DNA of 64,000 bases, from assembly GCF_963678635.1 (NCBI RefSeq), contig NC_087068.1:27158318-27222317 (forward strand). Reading direction: 5' to 3'. Shown here in pieces: positions 1 through 13,061 of this stretch. The position numbers were made by a program, and so were the translations under genes. Source of the DNA: Symsagittifera roscoffensis. Taxonomy: Eukaryota > Xenacoelomorpha > Acoela > Convolutidae. The notes beneath the pieces are model-generated. The model had not been told where the DNA came from. It saw only the letters and a list, made by a program, of their open reading frames with translations, and made no database searches. Position 1 is the stretch's first letter, and each line of letters opens with the position of its first letter.

Positions 1-502
1 TTTGTCCGCGAAAAAATTCAAAAGACTTATCAACTTCTCTGCACAAGAAAAAAAATATATTTTACTCTCAAACAAAAAAATTGTTTTTCCTCCACAAGTT
101 TTTGGTTAGTAATTACACTTTTGAGAAGCTAGTGAACCATTTTAGAATCGCTAAAACATAAAAATGGTTATGCTGGTTTGATTGAGACTTGAACCAAATT
201 TTTCAGGCAGAAAGATAACGAGATTACTAAACTCATCGGTTCTGATAATTGCTCTCCAAAAAAATTAAATCATAAACATCTCATCTTTTTGATGTGGAGC
301 GAGTAAAAATTTTTGAGAACATCGAAAATCGGTATTTGTTTGGAAAAAGGTTCATAATTCTGTGCGTTTGCGCTTTCTTTTTTTGTTTTGCGAGATCTAA
401 CTCAAGTTAAATGTGTGGATAAAAAACCGTAAAATCAAATTTATTTCCTTTTTTTACTCTTACTTTAACTTAGATCTCAAGACGTCAGCGGATATGGGGG
501 GG

Positions 503-790
503 GGGGGGGGAGGGGAGGGCGGACGCCTCCTTTCAGGGACTCTACCCCCTGCCGACCCAAAGGGTCCCCATTTCTACTATTTTGAGATATCCACTTTTGG
601 CTGACTGACCCTAAAATTTTCCAAGAAGTGCCCAAAAAGTGCCCCGCCTTTTTTGGCCTGTTTTTTTGTGCTTTAGGAGAGCTCGAAAAATCAATTTGGT
701 GGACTTAAAAAAAGATCGACAAAATTTTCGAAAATTTTTCGAAAATCCGCCCCCTTGAGAAAATCCTAGATCCGCCCCTGCCTCAAGACA
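503..790 (-). repeat. G-run interspersed repeat, copy 1
   Basis: About 290 bp. One end carries a G11 run and gggaggggagggcgg, the other reads atcctagatccgcccc. The reverse orientation of the same sequence recurs at 33312-33612, and shorter pieces recur at 4115-4330, 13511-13625 and 49165-49410. Shared cores are 'ctaggattttctc' and 'gaccctttgggtc'. No coding capacity. Confidence 0.6.
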
Positions 791-1784
791 TGAAATTATC
801 ACAGTGTTTTGAGCTTGGTATAATTGTTTGGAAAGAATTAGAAAACAACTGTTTAAGATTTTAAGATCCGTTTATTTCTGGAAACTTGCTCGGTTTTGTG
901 AATAGACCAGTCCAACGACAATACTACCAAAATGGAAAGACAAAGAGATTATCACTACCCAACCGGTTGAGATTCTACAGCTTCAAATATTGGTTAATCA
1001 AAAGTTCGTTTATAAGGTATTCTTGCCATATCGATTCTGGTTCTTGAGGATGAAACAAAACTTGAAAGTGTAGTTTTCGAACTGGTGTGCTATTTTTCAA
1101 ATGTTTGCCTCTCTAATAATCAGATGTGAACGTTTTTGGTCTCTTTTCAATATTTTGATCTGAATGTTTTAATGATATTTGAAGATAATTATTCTCGAAC
1201 CAATTGCGAGCTTCCATATTAATTAGCCAGGTGCTTTCCGCTATCAATGCTGCTGTCACTCTCCTTCAAGTTATCAAAAGTAACGTTAGTAGTAAAAGGC
1301 AGTGAATTCGTTTAGCCAATTTTTTTTACCGCATGTTTACCTCGACTTCAATGTAAACTTCTTACTTTTCGTTCTCTTAATTAAGCATCTGTCAAACGTA
1401 TTTAGACATTAATTCAAATTTCTGTGCAAGTATTTCATCCAGATTCCATGGCATTTAACACGCTATTTGATAAAATTGGTGCGAAAAACGTAAAATTATG
1501 AGGAATGAATTGTCGAGTTTGCAAATCGTTATGGAGAAAATGAGTGATAGGATAAGCATGTTATAGTTCTTCATTATGGTCAGATTGATATTATCAGTTG
1601 TTATAATTAATTTTAAAAAAATCTGCAGATTTTGTAATGCAAAAAAAACTTTACTTTAAGATTTTTCAGCTTGGGCAAGATGTCTACAAAGAAGATCACT
1701 TAACAAATTAAGAAGATCACTTAACAGATGTTAATTGTTCCACCAAAAACAAAACTTGAAAATTTTTGTTTTTCACTTTACCAT

Positions 1785-2495
1785 GCTTATTTAAATTATC
1801 CAGACAAAACGAACAAAAATTGAAATTTCAAACGCGTTTTTCTCAAATTGTGACAAATTTAGACAAAAAGTGAAGAAAAAAGTTTACTTGGAATCATGAT
1901 GATTTGCACCAGATTTAATATGTAGAATTTTTGATTTTTGCATTAAAAAACTTTACTCCTAAAATGGGTCACCAAAAATGGATCTCCAAAAGTTACGCTG
2001 AAACTACCTGGTTAACTGAATGAGAAAGTTAGATCAAAACTTCTTACACAGCCCAACAAAAATATAAAAAGCTTAAGTTTCCCAAATTACAACGTAACAA
2101 AATATCTTTGCACTCAATAGTCACAAAAAGTCATTTTTACTAAATTAAACATCAAATTTACTGCTTAAAGACAAATTTCAAACGTTTTCCGAAATATTTC
2201 GGAATATTTTTTTTTCTAGAATTGGGTTGGGCTTATTTTGTTAACATTGTTTTCATTAATTAAATCTGTAGTTTTAGCGTTATTCTTGATCAATTGGAAA
2301 AAACCAAAATTATCCTTTTTGGGGTAAAACTTTCGTTGCGAATTTCAAAAAAATGCACCATATTAGTTCTGCCGAAAATTTAAACAACCTTAGTTCTTTT
2401 CATTTTTGTCTATCTTAAACCAATTTAAGAAAAACCAGTGTTCATTTTCCAAGGTGATTCGTTGTGTCCAGTTAACTTAAATCAGCACTGACTGC
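1785..2495. repeat. Diverged Tc1-like foldback element (family B)
   Basis: Inverted arms: 'tttaaattatccagacaaaa' at the left, 'taacttaaatcagcactga' at the right, with matching inner blocks ('aatgggtcacc' / 'ttttggggtaaaac'). Same family as 60244-60979 but much decayed. Confidence 0.5.
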
Positions 2496-4114
2496 ATAAA
2501 AAACTGTTTTAAATTTTTTATTCCACATCATGCTATACATTCTGTGCGTTGTTAGAAAGGCATAGTTTATAGGGAATATTTTTTCAAAATAAGTTACTAG
2601 ACAAACTTTGCACTGGATAGGCGCTTAATTTTGTGTTTGTATGTTCCTGGCTTCCAGAGAAAGTATTTAAGCATAGTAATATTTTGTCGGAACGATCAAA
2701 GAAATTGAAAGAACAAAGGAAGCGTCCTTGTTGCGGAATCCGCTTACAATTCAATAAAAACACAGTTTGTCATTGTAATGTAATTCGGGCTTTGAAGGAA
2801 ATTCTACGGTAGTCTATTAGTTAAAACTTGGATATTTGGTTGAATACAAGAATTTTTGGGTTAGACCTGGATTTAAAATGTGATGGAAAATGTGTTTTGC
2901 AAAATTTGATTAAATGTGAGTAATTTTATGTGTAAATTTTAAATGTAAAAAAAATAAACTGACTATAATGCATTATAATCCATTATATTCGATTTTAAAT
3001 GGTTTATAATTGGTTTAATTTCTCTAAAAATAATGGTTTATAGTGAATTAAAATCGATTGATTGTTCCCCAAGATGTAATAATAATCAATTATTGTGCCG
3101 ATATTTTCGATATAACCACGAAAATCGATTATAATGGATTATTATCCATTGAATCTCACTGCAGGCTTCTCTTTCATACTTTGTTTTGGGAACCCGACTA
3201 GCACACTTGTACCCAAAATTTAATGGATATGCAAAAAAGCCACTTCAAAGATATCAACTTAAATCTGATTCAGATACAAACTAACGTTTTCCAAGCTGAA
3301 AATGATAGGCGAAAAGCCGAAGCGTGAGGAAAACTTTACTGATTTTATGTGATAAATTTATTATATATTTTTTCATAGCTATGTGTTATATATATTTTGT
3401 GTCATATATTTTGATCGGCAGCTTTAATAAACTACCATTTTCTCTTCTTTAGCACCAAATTAAGCAAGAAACAGGAGTGTGCTGTACACAATCTATCTTT
3501 CTTCGTCGACTCATTCTCAACAAGTACTAACACGCAGAACTGATTGCACAAAAAAAATCTTTAAAAAAAGGTTCTGATGTATTCAAAAAAGAGCAATACT
3601 TGTTAATTTAATACATTTTATTAACTCAACGAACACGAGTCAGCTGGACAAAGATAAATGATCTTCAACAACCATCAAGTCAGTCGCAACAAAAAAGCAC
3701 ATGACTCATGTTCATTGACTCGTTATCGAAAACAATCATATTCGTAAAGCTTATTCTTGTTTTATTCATTTAATTGTTCTTTATTCAATGTTGTTCAATT
3801 CGAATCAAAAGGGGGAGAAATGTAATAAAAAACCAATGACTCTCAGATCATCGCGCCCAAATTGCAGAATCTGCAGATTCAACCGGAGCAACCATGAACT
3901 TGAGAGCAAAGAGCAAGGCATGAATGCTTGATGTTTTGTTTTGACGCAATGTAATCCTCTCACTAGATGCACCTTAGCGGCTGCTAGTTGCACAGCTGCT
4001 AGAGTGTTCAATTGAACAGACACTATAATTGAGCAATTCCTTCTAGTTCCGCTAGGACGATTCAAGGTTAAGAACTAACATACGAGCTGTTCAGCTTTTA
4101 ACGGAGATCCGCTG

Positions 4115-4330
4115 TTGTGCCCAGCGGTGGATATAGTGTTTCCCCGAGGCCGGGGGCTGATTTAAAAAATTGTCGACCTCTTTTTAGTTTGACCAAATTA
4201 ATTTCTCGAGCGATACCAAAACAATTTAGGATCGTGACTTGACTAAAAACTTTTGCGCCACAGGCAAATTTTTGAAAAACGTCACCATCGATTAGCGCCC
4301 AAGTCGCCAGTAGAAAATTTTAGAGTTGCC
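4115..4330 (+). repeat. G-run interspersed repeat, diverged copy
   Basis: Shares the sequence order 'gcggtggatat', 'gtcgacctc', 'gaccaaatta' and 'ctcgagc' with the better copies at 33312 and 49165. Heavily diverged. Confidence 0.35.
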
Positions 4331-6899
4331 TTTGTTAGGATCTTCGTGCAACTGTTGTTTTCGGGTTGTTTTTTTTTTGGCTTGGTAATGTTACGTCTTC
4401 CTGAAGCAACAAGCATGGATTGTGGTGGACCTCGAACATTGCGAGGCAGAGACGTTACCATTTTACCGCCGCTCCCTCAAACGCCTTAAATATCCGCTTC
4501 ACCACCGATTTCCTAATTATGAAATTCAGCATTTTTTTTATTCCCAACAAAAATAAAAACTTGTAAGTCGAGAACAATTAGGAATGACCTTTTTGTTCCT
4601 CTTCTTTTTAAAATCCCTTTTGACTAAAAGCGGCAACCTAAACTCAAGATGCCTGCTCATATGCAATTATGACATCATCTGATTAATCAGAACATACTAA
4701 ACAATGATTTTTGCAGTTGCCTTTTACACATCCATCTGCCATTTTTTTTGTGAAAATTGAACATCCTTCATGAAGTTTTAAATGGCTCCTTGTCTTCCTC
4801 TTAGCTCCCTTTTTTGCTGGTAAGACTTTGGTTCACATAGGCTGATTATTTTAAAAAATCTTGTGGCCAATTAATGTATTAATTTTGTTCTCCATATGTA
4901 ACCCTTTAAGACCACTTGTTGCATCGTGAAATAGATTGCTGAGTGGGAGAAGCGAGGAAAATGAAAAGCTAACAACCTTTTATCTACAAAAAACTTTATC
5001 AACTGTCAGTTTCTATCTACAATCTAGATCTAGATTCTTCTATACGCTCTGTTGGTTCTTCTTTTGTTCTTTCGTTTTTTTAACGTTCCGACAAAAATTT
5101 AACATGATCAAAGACTTGATTCCAGAAACCTATACAAACCAAATTACGCCCCTATCCAGTGCACACTTTGGCTCGTAAGAATGGTACAGAACTTTTTTGA
5201 ACAATGTCTTAAGATGTTCCGAATATCCAGAAAATTTTGAAAATCCCGCATCGTATTGAAAAATTGACTTTTACACAAAACCGCTGTCTTTTTTAACAGA
5301 AACTGAATTTTAGCAGCACAGCAAATATCTGCTGTGTGAATTGTGCTGATATACAAAAAAAAATGTTTGCTTTTTTCCATTTTATCAAAACCGTTTAAAG
5401 ATTTTTTCCAATACCCAACTTTGACTTCGAAACATTTGAAGTAAATTATTTTTTTAATTTCTAATCATTCGATAATATTTCTATTTGCCTGGGTTTGGTC
5501 GATTGCTGTGAGAGTTTTAAATATTCAACTCTGATTGGCTGAAAATAACTGCAAATAAATTTCCATTATTCGGTCTCTTCATCATGAGGGATGCCAACGT
5601 GTATGGTAATGATAGATGAGTTCATATATTATTAAGAAGTCCATGTTTACGAAAGCTTGACCGATTTCAGCAGAGGTATAGTGCGGTTTTAAATTAACCG
5701 GAAAAATGACCATATGAAAAATAAACGCGTTTTTCTTGAATTGAATTGATATTAGACAAAAAAAAATTGAAAAAAAACATCGCTTAAAGTTTTAGCAAAA
5801 TCAAAATGGTGCTATTTATTTTGCCAAATTTGACCTCAAAATTGATAAATACTGTTTTTTTTTAGTTAATCAAGTACTCTCCCGAACTGTTTGTTTAATT
5901 AGTGACAAATTTCGACTGTTGAATTTTCAAAGGTAGGACAAAACGCCTTAGCAGTAAGTTTCAATCAAACATTGGTTTTTTGACATCAAACGAAAATAGA
6001 TTTTTTATACACAGTTGAGAAGATAAGTTGCCAATGGTTTTTCCCGCTTTCAATACCATGAGTTTAATTGGTTCAAACAAAATTGAATTGCAGCATACCA
6101 GTCCATTTTTTCATTTATATTAATATGATTTAGTTTTTTGATTGGATTAAAAGGCATGTAGGCATGTATTTGATTGGTTTAAAAGGCATGTAGGCCATAA
6201 CTTTTTTTATATTTATGAGGAGTTTTTCTGGAAGAAAGTAGAACGATTGTAGATGGTAAAATTGACCAACATTGACAATTAGGTTTTTGATATCTATCAT
6301 TATATCGATATTTATAAAGAAAACATAAAAACCAAAATTTATGTTTTCTTGGAAGGTTTTGTTATCTGCAAAAATAAGGAAAACTTTGAAATGTTAAAAA
6401 ATTTTTGGAAATAGTAATGACTAATTTTTTATTCATTATTGTAAAGGAAAAGATTTCCATAGAAAATATGATTTAATTTTTGATAAAAAGCTACATATCA
6501 TATATGATAATTAGCTTTTGATTTTTAAAAAAATGATATTTTATATTTGATGATAATGTTGTACAAAATGCAATATTATAGCATTGTACAAAGTTTTGCT
6601 TTAATGCGCTGAAATAAAAAGAAGATAAAGTTTCGCTTAGAAAACTCACAAAAAAACTATCTTCCTAGAAATTTTAAACTAGAAAAGTACTTCTGGATAG
6701 TAGAAATTTATTGTCAAATAAAACTAAAATGTATGCGTTGAAACAGTTAAAAAGTTCAGAGTTTATTCGTCAGGATTGTCCGGCTGTACTGTCCTAAACT
6801 TAAATTTTTCACAAGACATAGATTTTTTTGCAAGTTTTGTATGCGAAATGCTTTTTTCTTCTGTTAATTTTAGCGCATTATAACAATAATTTTTCAATA

Positions 6900-7215
6900 T
6901 TTCTTGTTTTGATAGTCTTTCTTGAACGGACAGTTGGGACAATCAACGCGCTTTTCACGCGCTGTTTGGGCATGTGGAGATTTATTCTGTCTTAGAAATC
7001 GCTCCAAATTGGTTGAAGGAACCTTATTTGCTATAATTAGTTCATTACTAGGAGCGAAATTTATCACTTTGTATTTTAAATGGTGCGTGGGGAGATGATT
7101 TTCACAAAAAATCTCAAATTTATAATAAATTTTTTTCTACTTCACTGAAATTGGTCATGTTATTAATGCTCGATAGACCTCAAAAACAGTCGCCCTCATG
7201 CGAGCAGTCTTGTTT
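6900..7215 (+). repeat. Half copy of long-arm foldback element (family A)
   Basis: Matches the right arm of the 45450-46532 element: 'cgctccaaattggttgaagg', 'ctaggagcgaaatttatcac', 'ggtgcgtggggagatgattt', ending 'gcgagcagtcttgttttatt'. Confidence 0.6.
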
Positions 7216-7969
7216 TATTTAGCTGCAATATATTGGCGCAACCTAAGTTCGAATATGATTGATATTTTGACTTTTTTCTTCCTCGTAACATTTTATTCCC
7301 CCTACGTTTGTTTAAAATCCGATTGTTTGGGAAATTGGCCAGTTGACTTACTACAAACGTTTTTAGTGCTTGTGTCTAATGTTTTAAACTCACCATATTT
7401 AACCTCGTTAGACAATAAAATTGATGCTCATGTAAGCGGGGAAAATGGTTAATTTTAAAACAATTTTCCATTGAGTATTCTATTCTTTTGAGCATTCTTG
7501 TTAAATTGGAGAAAAAACTGCATTTCATTAAAACATTTGATACTTGTTTTAGAACCGGGGTTGTTCTCGTTTTTTGTTGAGAAAGAGGAACATCTCAGAT
7601 AACTTTGATGAAATTCCGTTTCTTGGGGCTACTTATTTCCATTAAAAATATCAAAATTACTTCTTTGATGAAGACTGCTCGTAATAGGTCAGATTCTGAA
7701 CGCTCAGATTGCACTTATCGGCATTTTTTTAAAGGAAGATCAAAGTATATGGAGAAGTGTTTACATTTAGAAAATTGGTGATATTTAGAAAAAATGAAAG
7801 AAACGATACAAAAAAAATTTTAAGGTTTTCTTCAAAATATCCCCCTGCACGCTTTTTAAGATACAAAGTGATAAATTTTGCTTATAAGGGAGTTTTAAAA
7901 AGACTAAAATGCTCGGGTCAATTCATTAAGGAACATTTTCTAAGACGGACTACATATCTGTTTGCTCAT

Positions 7970-8230
7970 TAATAGCGCAAAATATATCGCATGTTAACTG
8001 TACCAAATTGGCCAAATTGGCCACCTTTGAAATACTCTTACTTCACAAAAACTGATTTTAGGTAGAATACATATTTTTTATTTACCTCAACATAACAATA
8101 CTTTTTGAATGATGAAAAAAAATCCTTCAAAAGTTGCTAGTTCAGATGTCTGGAGAAAAAACCACCTCGAGCACAAATACTTCGTCATTTTTTGAAAACA
8201 ATCGAAACAACAGGCAACAGCTGTACACTG
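7970..8230 (+). repeat. Half copy of long-arm foldback element (family A)
   Basis: Matches the left arm: 'ttaatagcgcaaaatatatc', 'ccaaattggccaaattggcc', 'gaatgatgaaaaaaaatcc', 'cgagcacaaatacttcgtca'. Together with 6900-7215 it may be one disrupted element. Confidence 0.5.
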
Positions 8231-8682
8231 CATTGAGCACCTCGGAAAATATGAGACATTCAGCTTCGGGATTTGAACAAAATTCAAATTGCTATAGTAG
8301 GTGTTGCATATCTGGCATAAAAAATATGCGAAAAATTCAAAAAAAAACACATGGAAAAGTATTTTGACTGTGCAACTTTTAGCATTTAAATTGTTTGGTA
8401 TGACTATTTCTAGAAAAAATATTGCACTTATGAGTCAAATAATGCACTTATGTATCAAATACTGCCCTAGTGTTTCAATTATTGAATTAGTTTTTCAAAT
8501 AAGTCAGCATGCTGCAGTAAAGTTTTAGATTTTTCTGATATTAAATCAATACCTTTTAGATGCTCCAGAAATCTCTCATTTGTTTTAGATGCTGTCAAAG
8601 TCTCAATTCTTAGATGCCTAAATAATCTAAATAACCAAATCAAGCACAGATATTCCATCACATTTTTCACAATTCAAAGCAA

Positions 8683-8919
8683 CTGGTTTGACCGCCCGGG
8701 TCGATGTTGTGGTTTTACGATCATCTCGACCGAGATGCTTTATTTCCAGACTCAATCCGAGACTAATTTTTTGACAATCGCGATCGAGATACGGTTATTG
8801 AAAAAAAATTTGCGACTTATAACCCTGTCCAGACTGGATTTTCGGTCACGGAATTAACATCGGCTCGACCGACAAAATCGAAAAGTACGTCGCGGACCTC
8901 GACCCGGTCGTTGTCCAGC
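8683..8919. repeat. CpG-rich terminal-inverted-repeat sequence
   Basis: About 237 bp with many CpGs in a CpG-poor region. The left end has 'gaccgcccgggtcgatgtt' and the right end has 'tcgacccggtcgttgtcc', which are imperfect inverted repeats; 'tcgaccg' motifs occur inside. Could be a MITE or a small CpG island. Confidence 0.35.
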
Positions 8920-11789
8920 TGTTTTGTCATAACTTTCGATGTCTTTGTATACAAAATTTCACTGAGCAGACTTCAATTGCTATTTTCTATCTTACAGTGT
9001 TTAGTTCTCGGCACAAGAATTGAAAATTTAGATCTATGGTTTTCCAGTTAATTTTGAATACTTAAGTATTGAAACCATTTTTTCGGTAACCATTTTTTGT
9101 AAGGTTATTTGGGTTTTTGCAAATTAATGGGATAAAGCTAGTAGTTTTATCTTCTTTTTTGGCGCCAATTTAAAACTTTTCTAGTAGAGCGAGCAGATTT
9201 TCAAATAAAAGTTAAATTTTGTCTACATTAGTTTTAGGTCGATCAAATCGCTTATCCAATCTCTCCCAAAAGCTATAGAAACCTTGATCGCAAGAAAATT
9301 AAGAAAATTGCGCTATAGGCAACTTTTCGTAAATGAACGCATCAACAGGTCTTGGACGGTTGTCGCCAAAAATAGCGTTGATGTATATTTTTTCTGCTAG
9401 CTTCAATTTTCAATCTGGTGAATACTGAACAAACTTTAAAGCAGTTAGCATTTTTTCATTCAGGGGCGACTAACTTGTTTACACAAAATTAGGTTAGAGG
9501 TTTTAAAAGGCAATAAAAACATTTAATAAACGAGGTCAAAAGATACTTTTGAAGAAAAGTCACATAAGTTATCAAAGTTAATCCATCAAGAGAACACAAT
9601 AATTTTGACCCATATACTTAGCAAACGATCTCAAGCTAAATTTCATTATACGTTTAATGACATTTAAGCAACCATTTTTAGAGATCCTATCAAGTTAATG
9701 GCAGTTCAGAGCAAAAAGCAAGTGTTTCGAATAATCTGTTCAGTTTTGTAGTTTATTTTATTGTTTTCATGATATTGCTCAACTTTTGAAAATAAAACTA
9801 TCAAAAAACGGTTTTTCTCTCATGTTTTTCTAGGCAGATGTGGGCAAAAACAGATCACCGTGTAAAAACAGAACTGTATACTTAAGTATACTTGGATATT
9901 CGTACCACGTGTTCAACTTTCATAAACTGGAAATACCGAATATATGTGCGCTTAATGCGAAACTATGATACGTTGGTCAAAAATGTAGGTCTTTTGCAAA
10001 AAATAACAGAGCCGAACCCGCTAATTTTAATCCACTCAAGTCCACTTAAGAGTCCTACGTATCACTGTATGCTTACTCATCTTTCGGTTGAAGGATGCTT
10101 ATGAATTGTTTAGGTTTTGTGAAGATACTTAAATTTCACACCTCGATCAATTTGTTTTCACACCTAGTGTGTACCATTTTCATTGACAGATTTTTACTCC
10201 ATTTCCTGCCACGAGCAGTCTGAAATTTCGAGGCGGCAAAAACACTTGGGTTCAAAAAGGAGGTCAACATCTTGTAAGCCGTGTAGGATTTGAAGTTTTG
10301 CTACTTTCCGATTTATGGCTGCTAGAAAAAGCACCCTGTGCCGCTACAGGGCTATATATTGCGATCAGTAAAAGCGGTGACGGCTGGCCACATTAACATA
10401 AAAGAATTTATTTAGGGTCTTCGCGTTTCGGTGATAATCGTCAGAAATGTTTTTCAGCTGCTGGGAATGATTTTGTTTTGATTGGCGACGAAGACGAAGC
10501 GAAAACAAAGACCGGTGGCAGGACGGAAACTGAAACATTACTGGACCAACGGATCTGCCGGAAACATTTGTTTACGATTAGAAAAACAAAGCAAACCCAG
10601 CACCACTATAACCATAAACCAACACTTTAATCAGTTATTTTTAATTTTAGCTTACCATTCTAATAAAACTTCATCAACTTGAACTACTTTCCAGAATTTA
10701 ACGCCTTCTGGAAATATTGGAACAATTTTTGAAAATTTTCGTTATCTTTAGTAAGTGGGCTAGATTGTTTCCCACAAATAAAACGAGTAAAAGTGTCGCT
10801 TTTGGGAAAAGTTCCTTGTAAAATTCTCATTTTGGGTCGTTTTTCGACATAAATTTGGATATCATAATTTACTGTTTCGAAAGTTTTCTAGCTTTTCGCT
10901 AGAACTATCGCAAAAAAACTGGTTTATGAAAATAAGTTGTTACATTTTAACTTACAAGCTACAATAAATTAAAGCAACTTTTAACTGTTATTTAATCGCT
11001 GACACAGTTTGGTATATATTTCATTAAGAACCGCGAAATAATTTGGATCTCGTTTAAAGAAGTTTAAAAAAACCAGAACACTTATTGAAGAAACCTTTCA
11101 GTTAAATTTTTATGATTCGATTTGAAATGCGGCCGACTAATTTCTTCCAAGAATTTGATCACTCATTCTGCGACCCACAAAAGTACCAAATGTATCCTAG
11201 TAAGTATGGCATGACGCCTAATTATTACAATATACTGTTTTAACTTAATTATTTAAAAATATGTCATATTTGCTTCTTTTGTCGACAACTTTTATCGGAA
11301 AACAATTTAGTGAGTCCAGAGCCAGGGCTTCAAAAAATTGCTCCATTTTTTCTTATACATTATTTTAATTCTAATTTTGTGTATGTATGAGAATAATATG
11401 GCCGAAAAATGTTTAATTAAATTTAACGCCTAAAACAGATTAAATGAAATTCTACAACCACGGTAAAAAAAAACGCATTCAAAACAATTTCCAGCTGACG
11501 AGATCATTTAGATGATTTTTACTTTCAGGTAATTTTGCTATAAGCATTGTAGTAACATGCAGTGGATTAGATAGGAATTAAATAGTCGGTGAGAGAAAAA
11601 ATCTGGAGCATCAGACAAAAAGTAATTGACTGGTTATTTGTCATTGAGAGTAAAAAAGTTGTTCCGATCTGTTTTTTTTTATTGTTTACAGGGATTATAA
11701 CTTGTAATAAGCTAGGGAATGGAAGTTAGTAAGAAGTAAGAGGGAATACAATTAGAAAGTTAAGCCAAATGACCCTTTTTTGGGATGGA

Positions 11790-12050
11790 AACGAGGAACA
11801 ATCTATCGTTCAGATCATCCAACTAACCCGGTCACTTCTTCTACAATTCTCTTCTTAAAGTTCCCTTCTACGGCAATTAAGTATCAAACGATATGCTAAT
11901 TAAGGCCTCCCCCCTTACCCGAACAGCCCCCCACCCCGCCCGAACTTCTTTCCCACTATCTTGTCTAGCAGACCCATTTTCAACCCTCAGTCAGTTTTGA
12001 AAAGTTCCCAATGAAAGCTTCCCTGCAATCGGCCCAATAAGGAGTTGCAA
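11790..12050 (+). promoter_or_regulatory. Candidate proximal promoter / 5' UTR of the receptor gene
   Basis: This GC- and C-richer segment 400-660 bp before the start codon stands out from the AT-rich background. It contains an octamer-like ATGCTAATTAAG and C-rich runs. There is no clear TATA box at a sensible distance. The call rests on composition and position only. Confidence 0.2.
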
Positions 12051-12457
12051 GCCAAAAAAAAACTTCATTTTTGCTCTAATTTTCTCTCATTTTTGAAATT
12101 TTGTCCGAATTTCACAACTTGTAAACTTTGTTTTATCTTCAGTAAATCGAGTCAACAGACGAATATCGTAGATCGCAACAGAAGGTGGTTGTTGACAGCC
12201 GGATAACTGTACCACGACATAAAAATATACTTTTGAAAATAAGACTTACTTTCATTGCATTTAACAGTTTCAACAACTTTGACAAATCCTGAATTTGAAA
12301 TAACATCTTGAAATTAAGAAGACGAAAGCGTGTATTCTATGTGAGACAGTTTTGTTTCACATTAATTGTTCTGAAATTTTGGGCCACTGATTCGAATTAC
12401 CCATTAAAAACTGGATCCCTTTTAGTTGTCGTGCGCGAAATAAAAACGGGAGCAACA

Positions 12458-13061
12458 ATGCAGACTAATAATTGCAACAACAATAATAACAGCAGCGGCG
12501 GTTCAAACAATAACACAAATATACTTACCAACAATAGTACCAATAATAATAACACCAATTCAAGCTATTCAGTTTCCTCTTTATTTCGAAAATACAAGTC
12601 GACCCGAGCAGCCGCTAGTGTTACCGCGTCGCTCCCCCTAACTTTGCCGGGAATTGAAACCACCGCATCCCAACTTTCTCTGACTTCTTTACCCCCCTCG
12701 TCACTAAACTCAGACCCCATTTTTCTGCCCCATGGATCACTTCACAACTCATATAACCACTCTGGTGCTGATCTTCTGTCGGAGCCGACAAATTTGGCGG
12801 GACTTTCTGGTACCCTGAACAATAATATTAGCCATCTAAACCACCAAATTAACCCTTCAGGGGGCTTAGTTCATACCGGTGATGGTCACGTGGACATTTT
12901 AGCCCCCTCCTCGACTCTTGTCACTGCCTCTTCTCTTGTGGCTGGGGGCGGGGGAGGGGGAAGTTTGGGGGACTGCGGGTCCTCCGTTTGTTCCTCGGCA
13001 TCTTTGGCGTCTGCCGCTGCTTATGCTTATCGCAACACTCCTTATTACTATTTCTATCCAG
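12458..13061 (+). CDS. Receptor exon 1: low-complexity N-terminal region
   Basis: Starts at an ATG ([11 protein letters not shown]) and runs 201 codons plus one base to a donor at 13062 (g|gtagga). It is rich in Asn in the first 35 residues. It has a basic patch ([10 protein letters not shown]) near residue 45, a Gly run, and the Tyr-rich end TPYYYFYP. The open frame extends upstream to 12308 but contains no earlier ATG. It is probably a disordered activation or interaction region (inference). Confidence 0.75.

Larger units (their letters stand above)
1..12457. other. Upstream non-coding region
   Basis: No conserved coding region is recognised; the short open frames have no family features. 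It holds several decayed repeats listed separately (~503-790, 1785-2495, 4115-4330, 6900-7215, 7970-8230, 8683-8919). The remaining stretches (800-1780, 2500-4110, 4500-6890, 7220-7960, 8925-11790) are AT-rich with nothing I can assign. 10200-10570 and 11800-12050 are less AT-rich than their surroundings. Confidence 0.6.

Noticed and set aside
10200-10690. Upstream coding exon of the receptor
   Set aside because: Less AT-rich with a 66-codon frame, but there is no conserved motif and no splice pair in phase with exon 1; possibly 5' UTR or unrelated.
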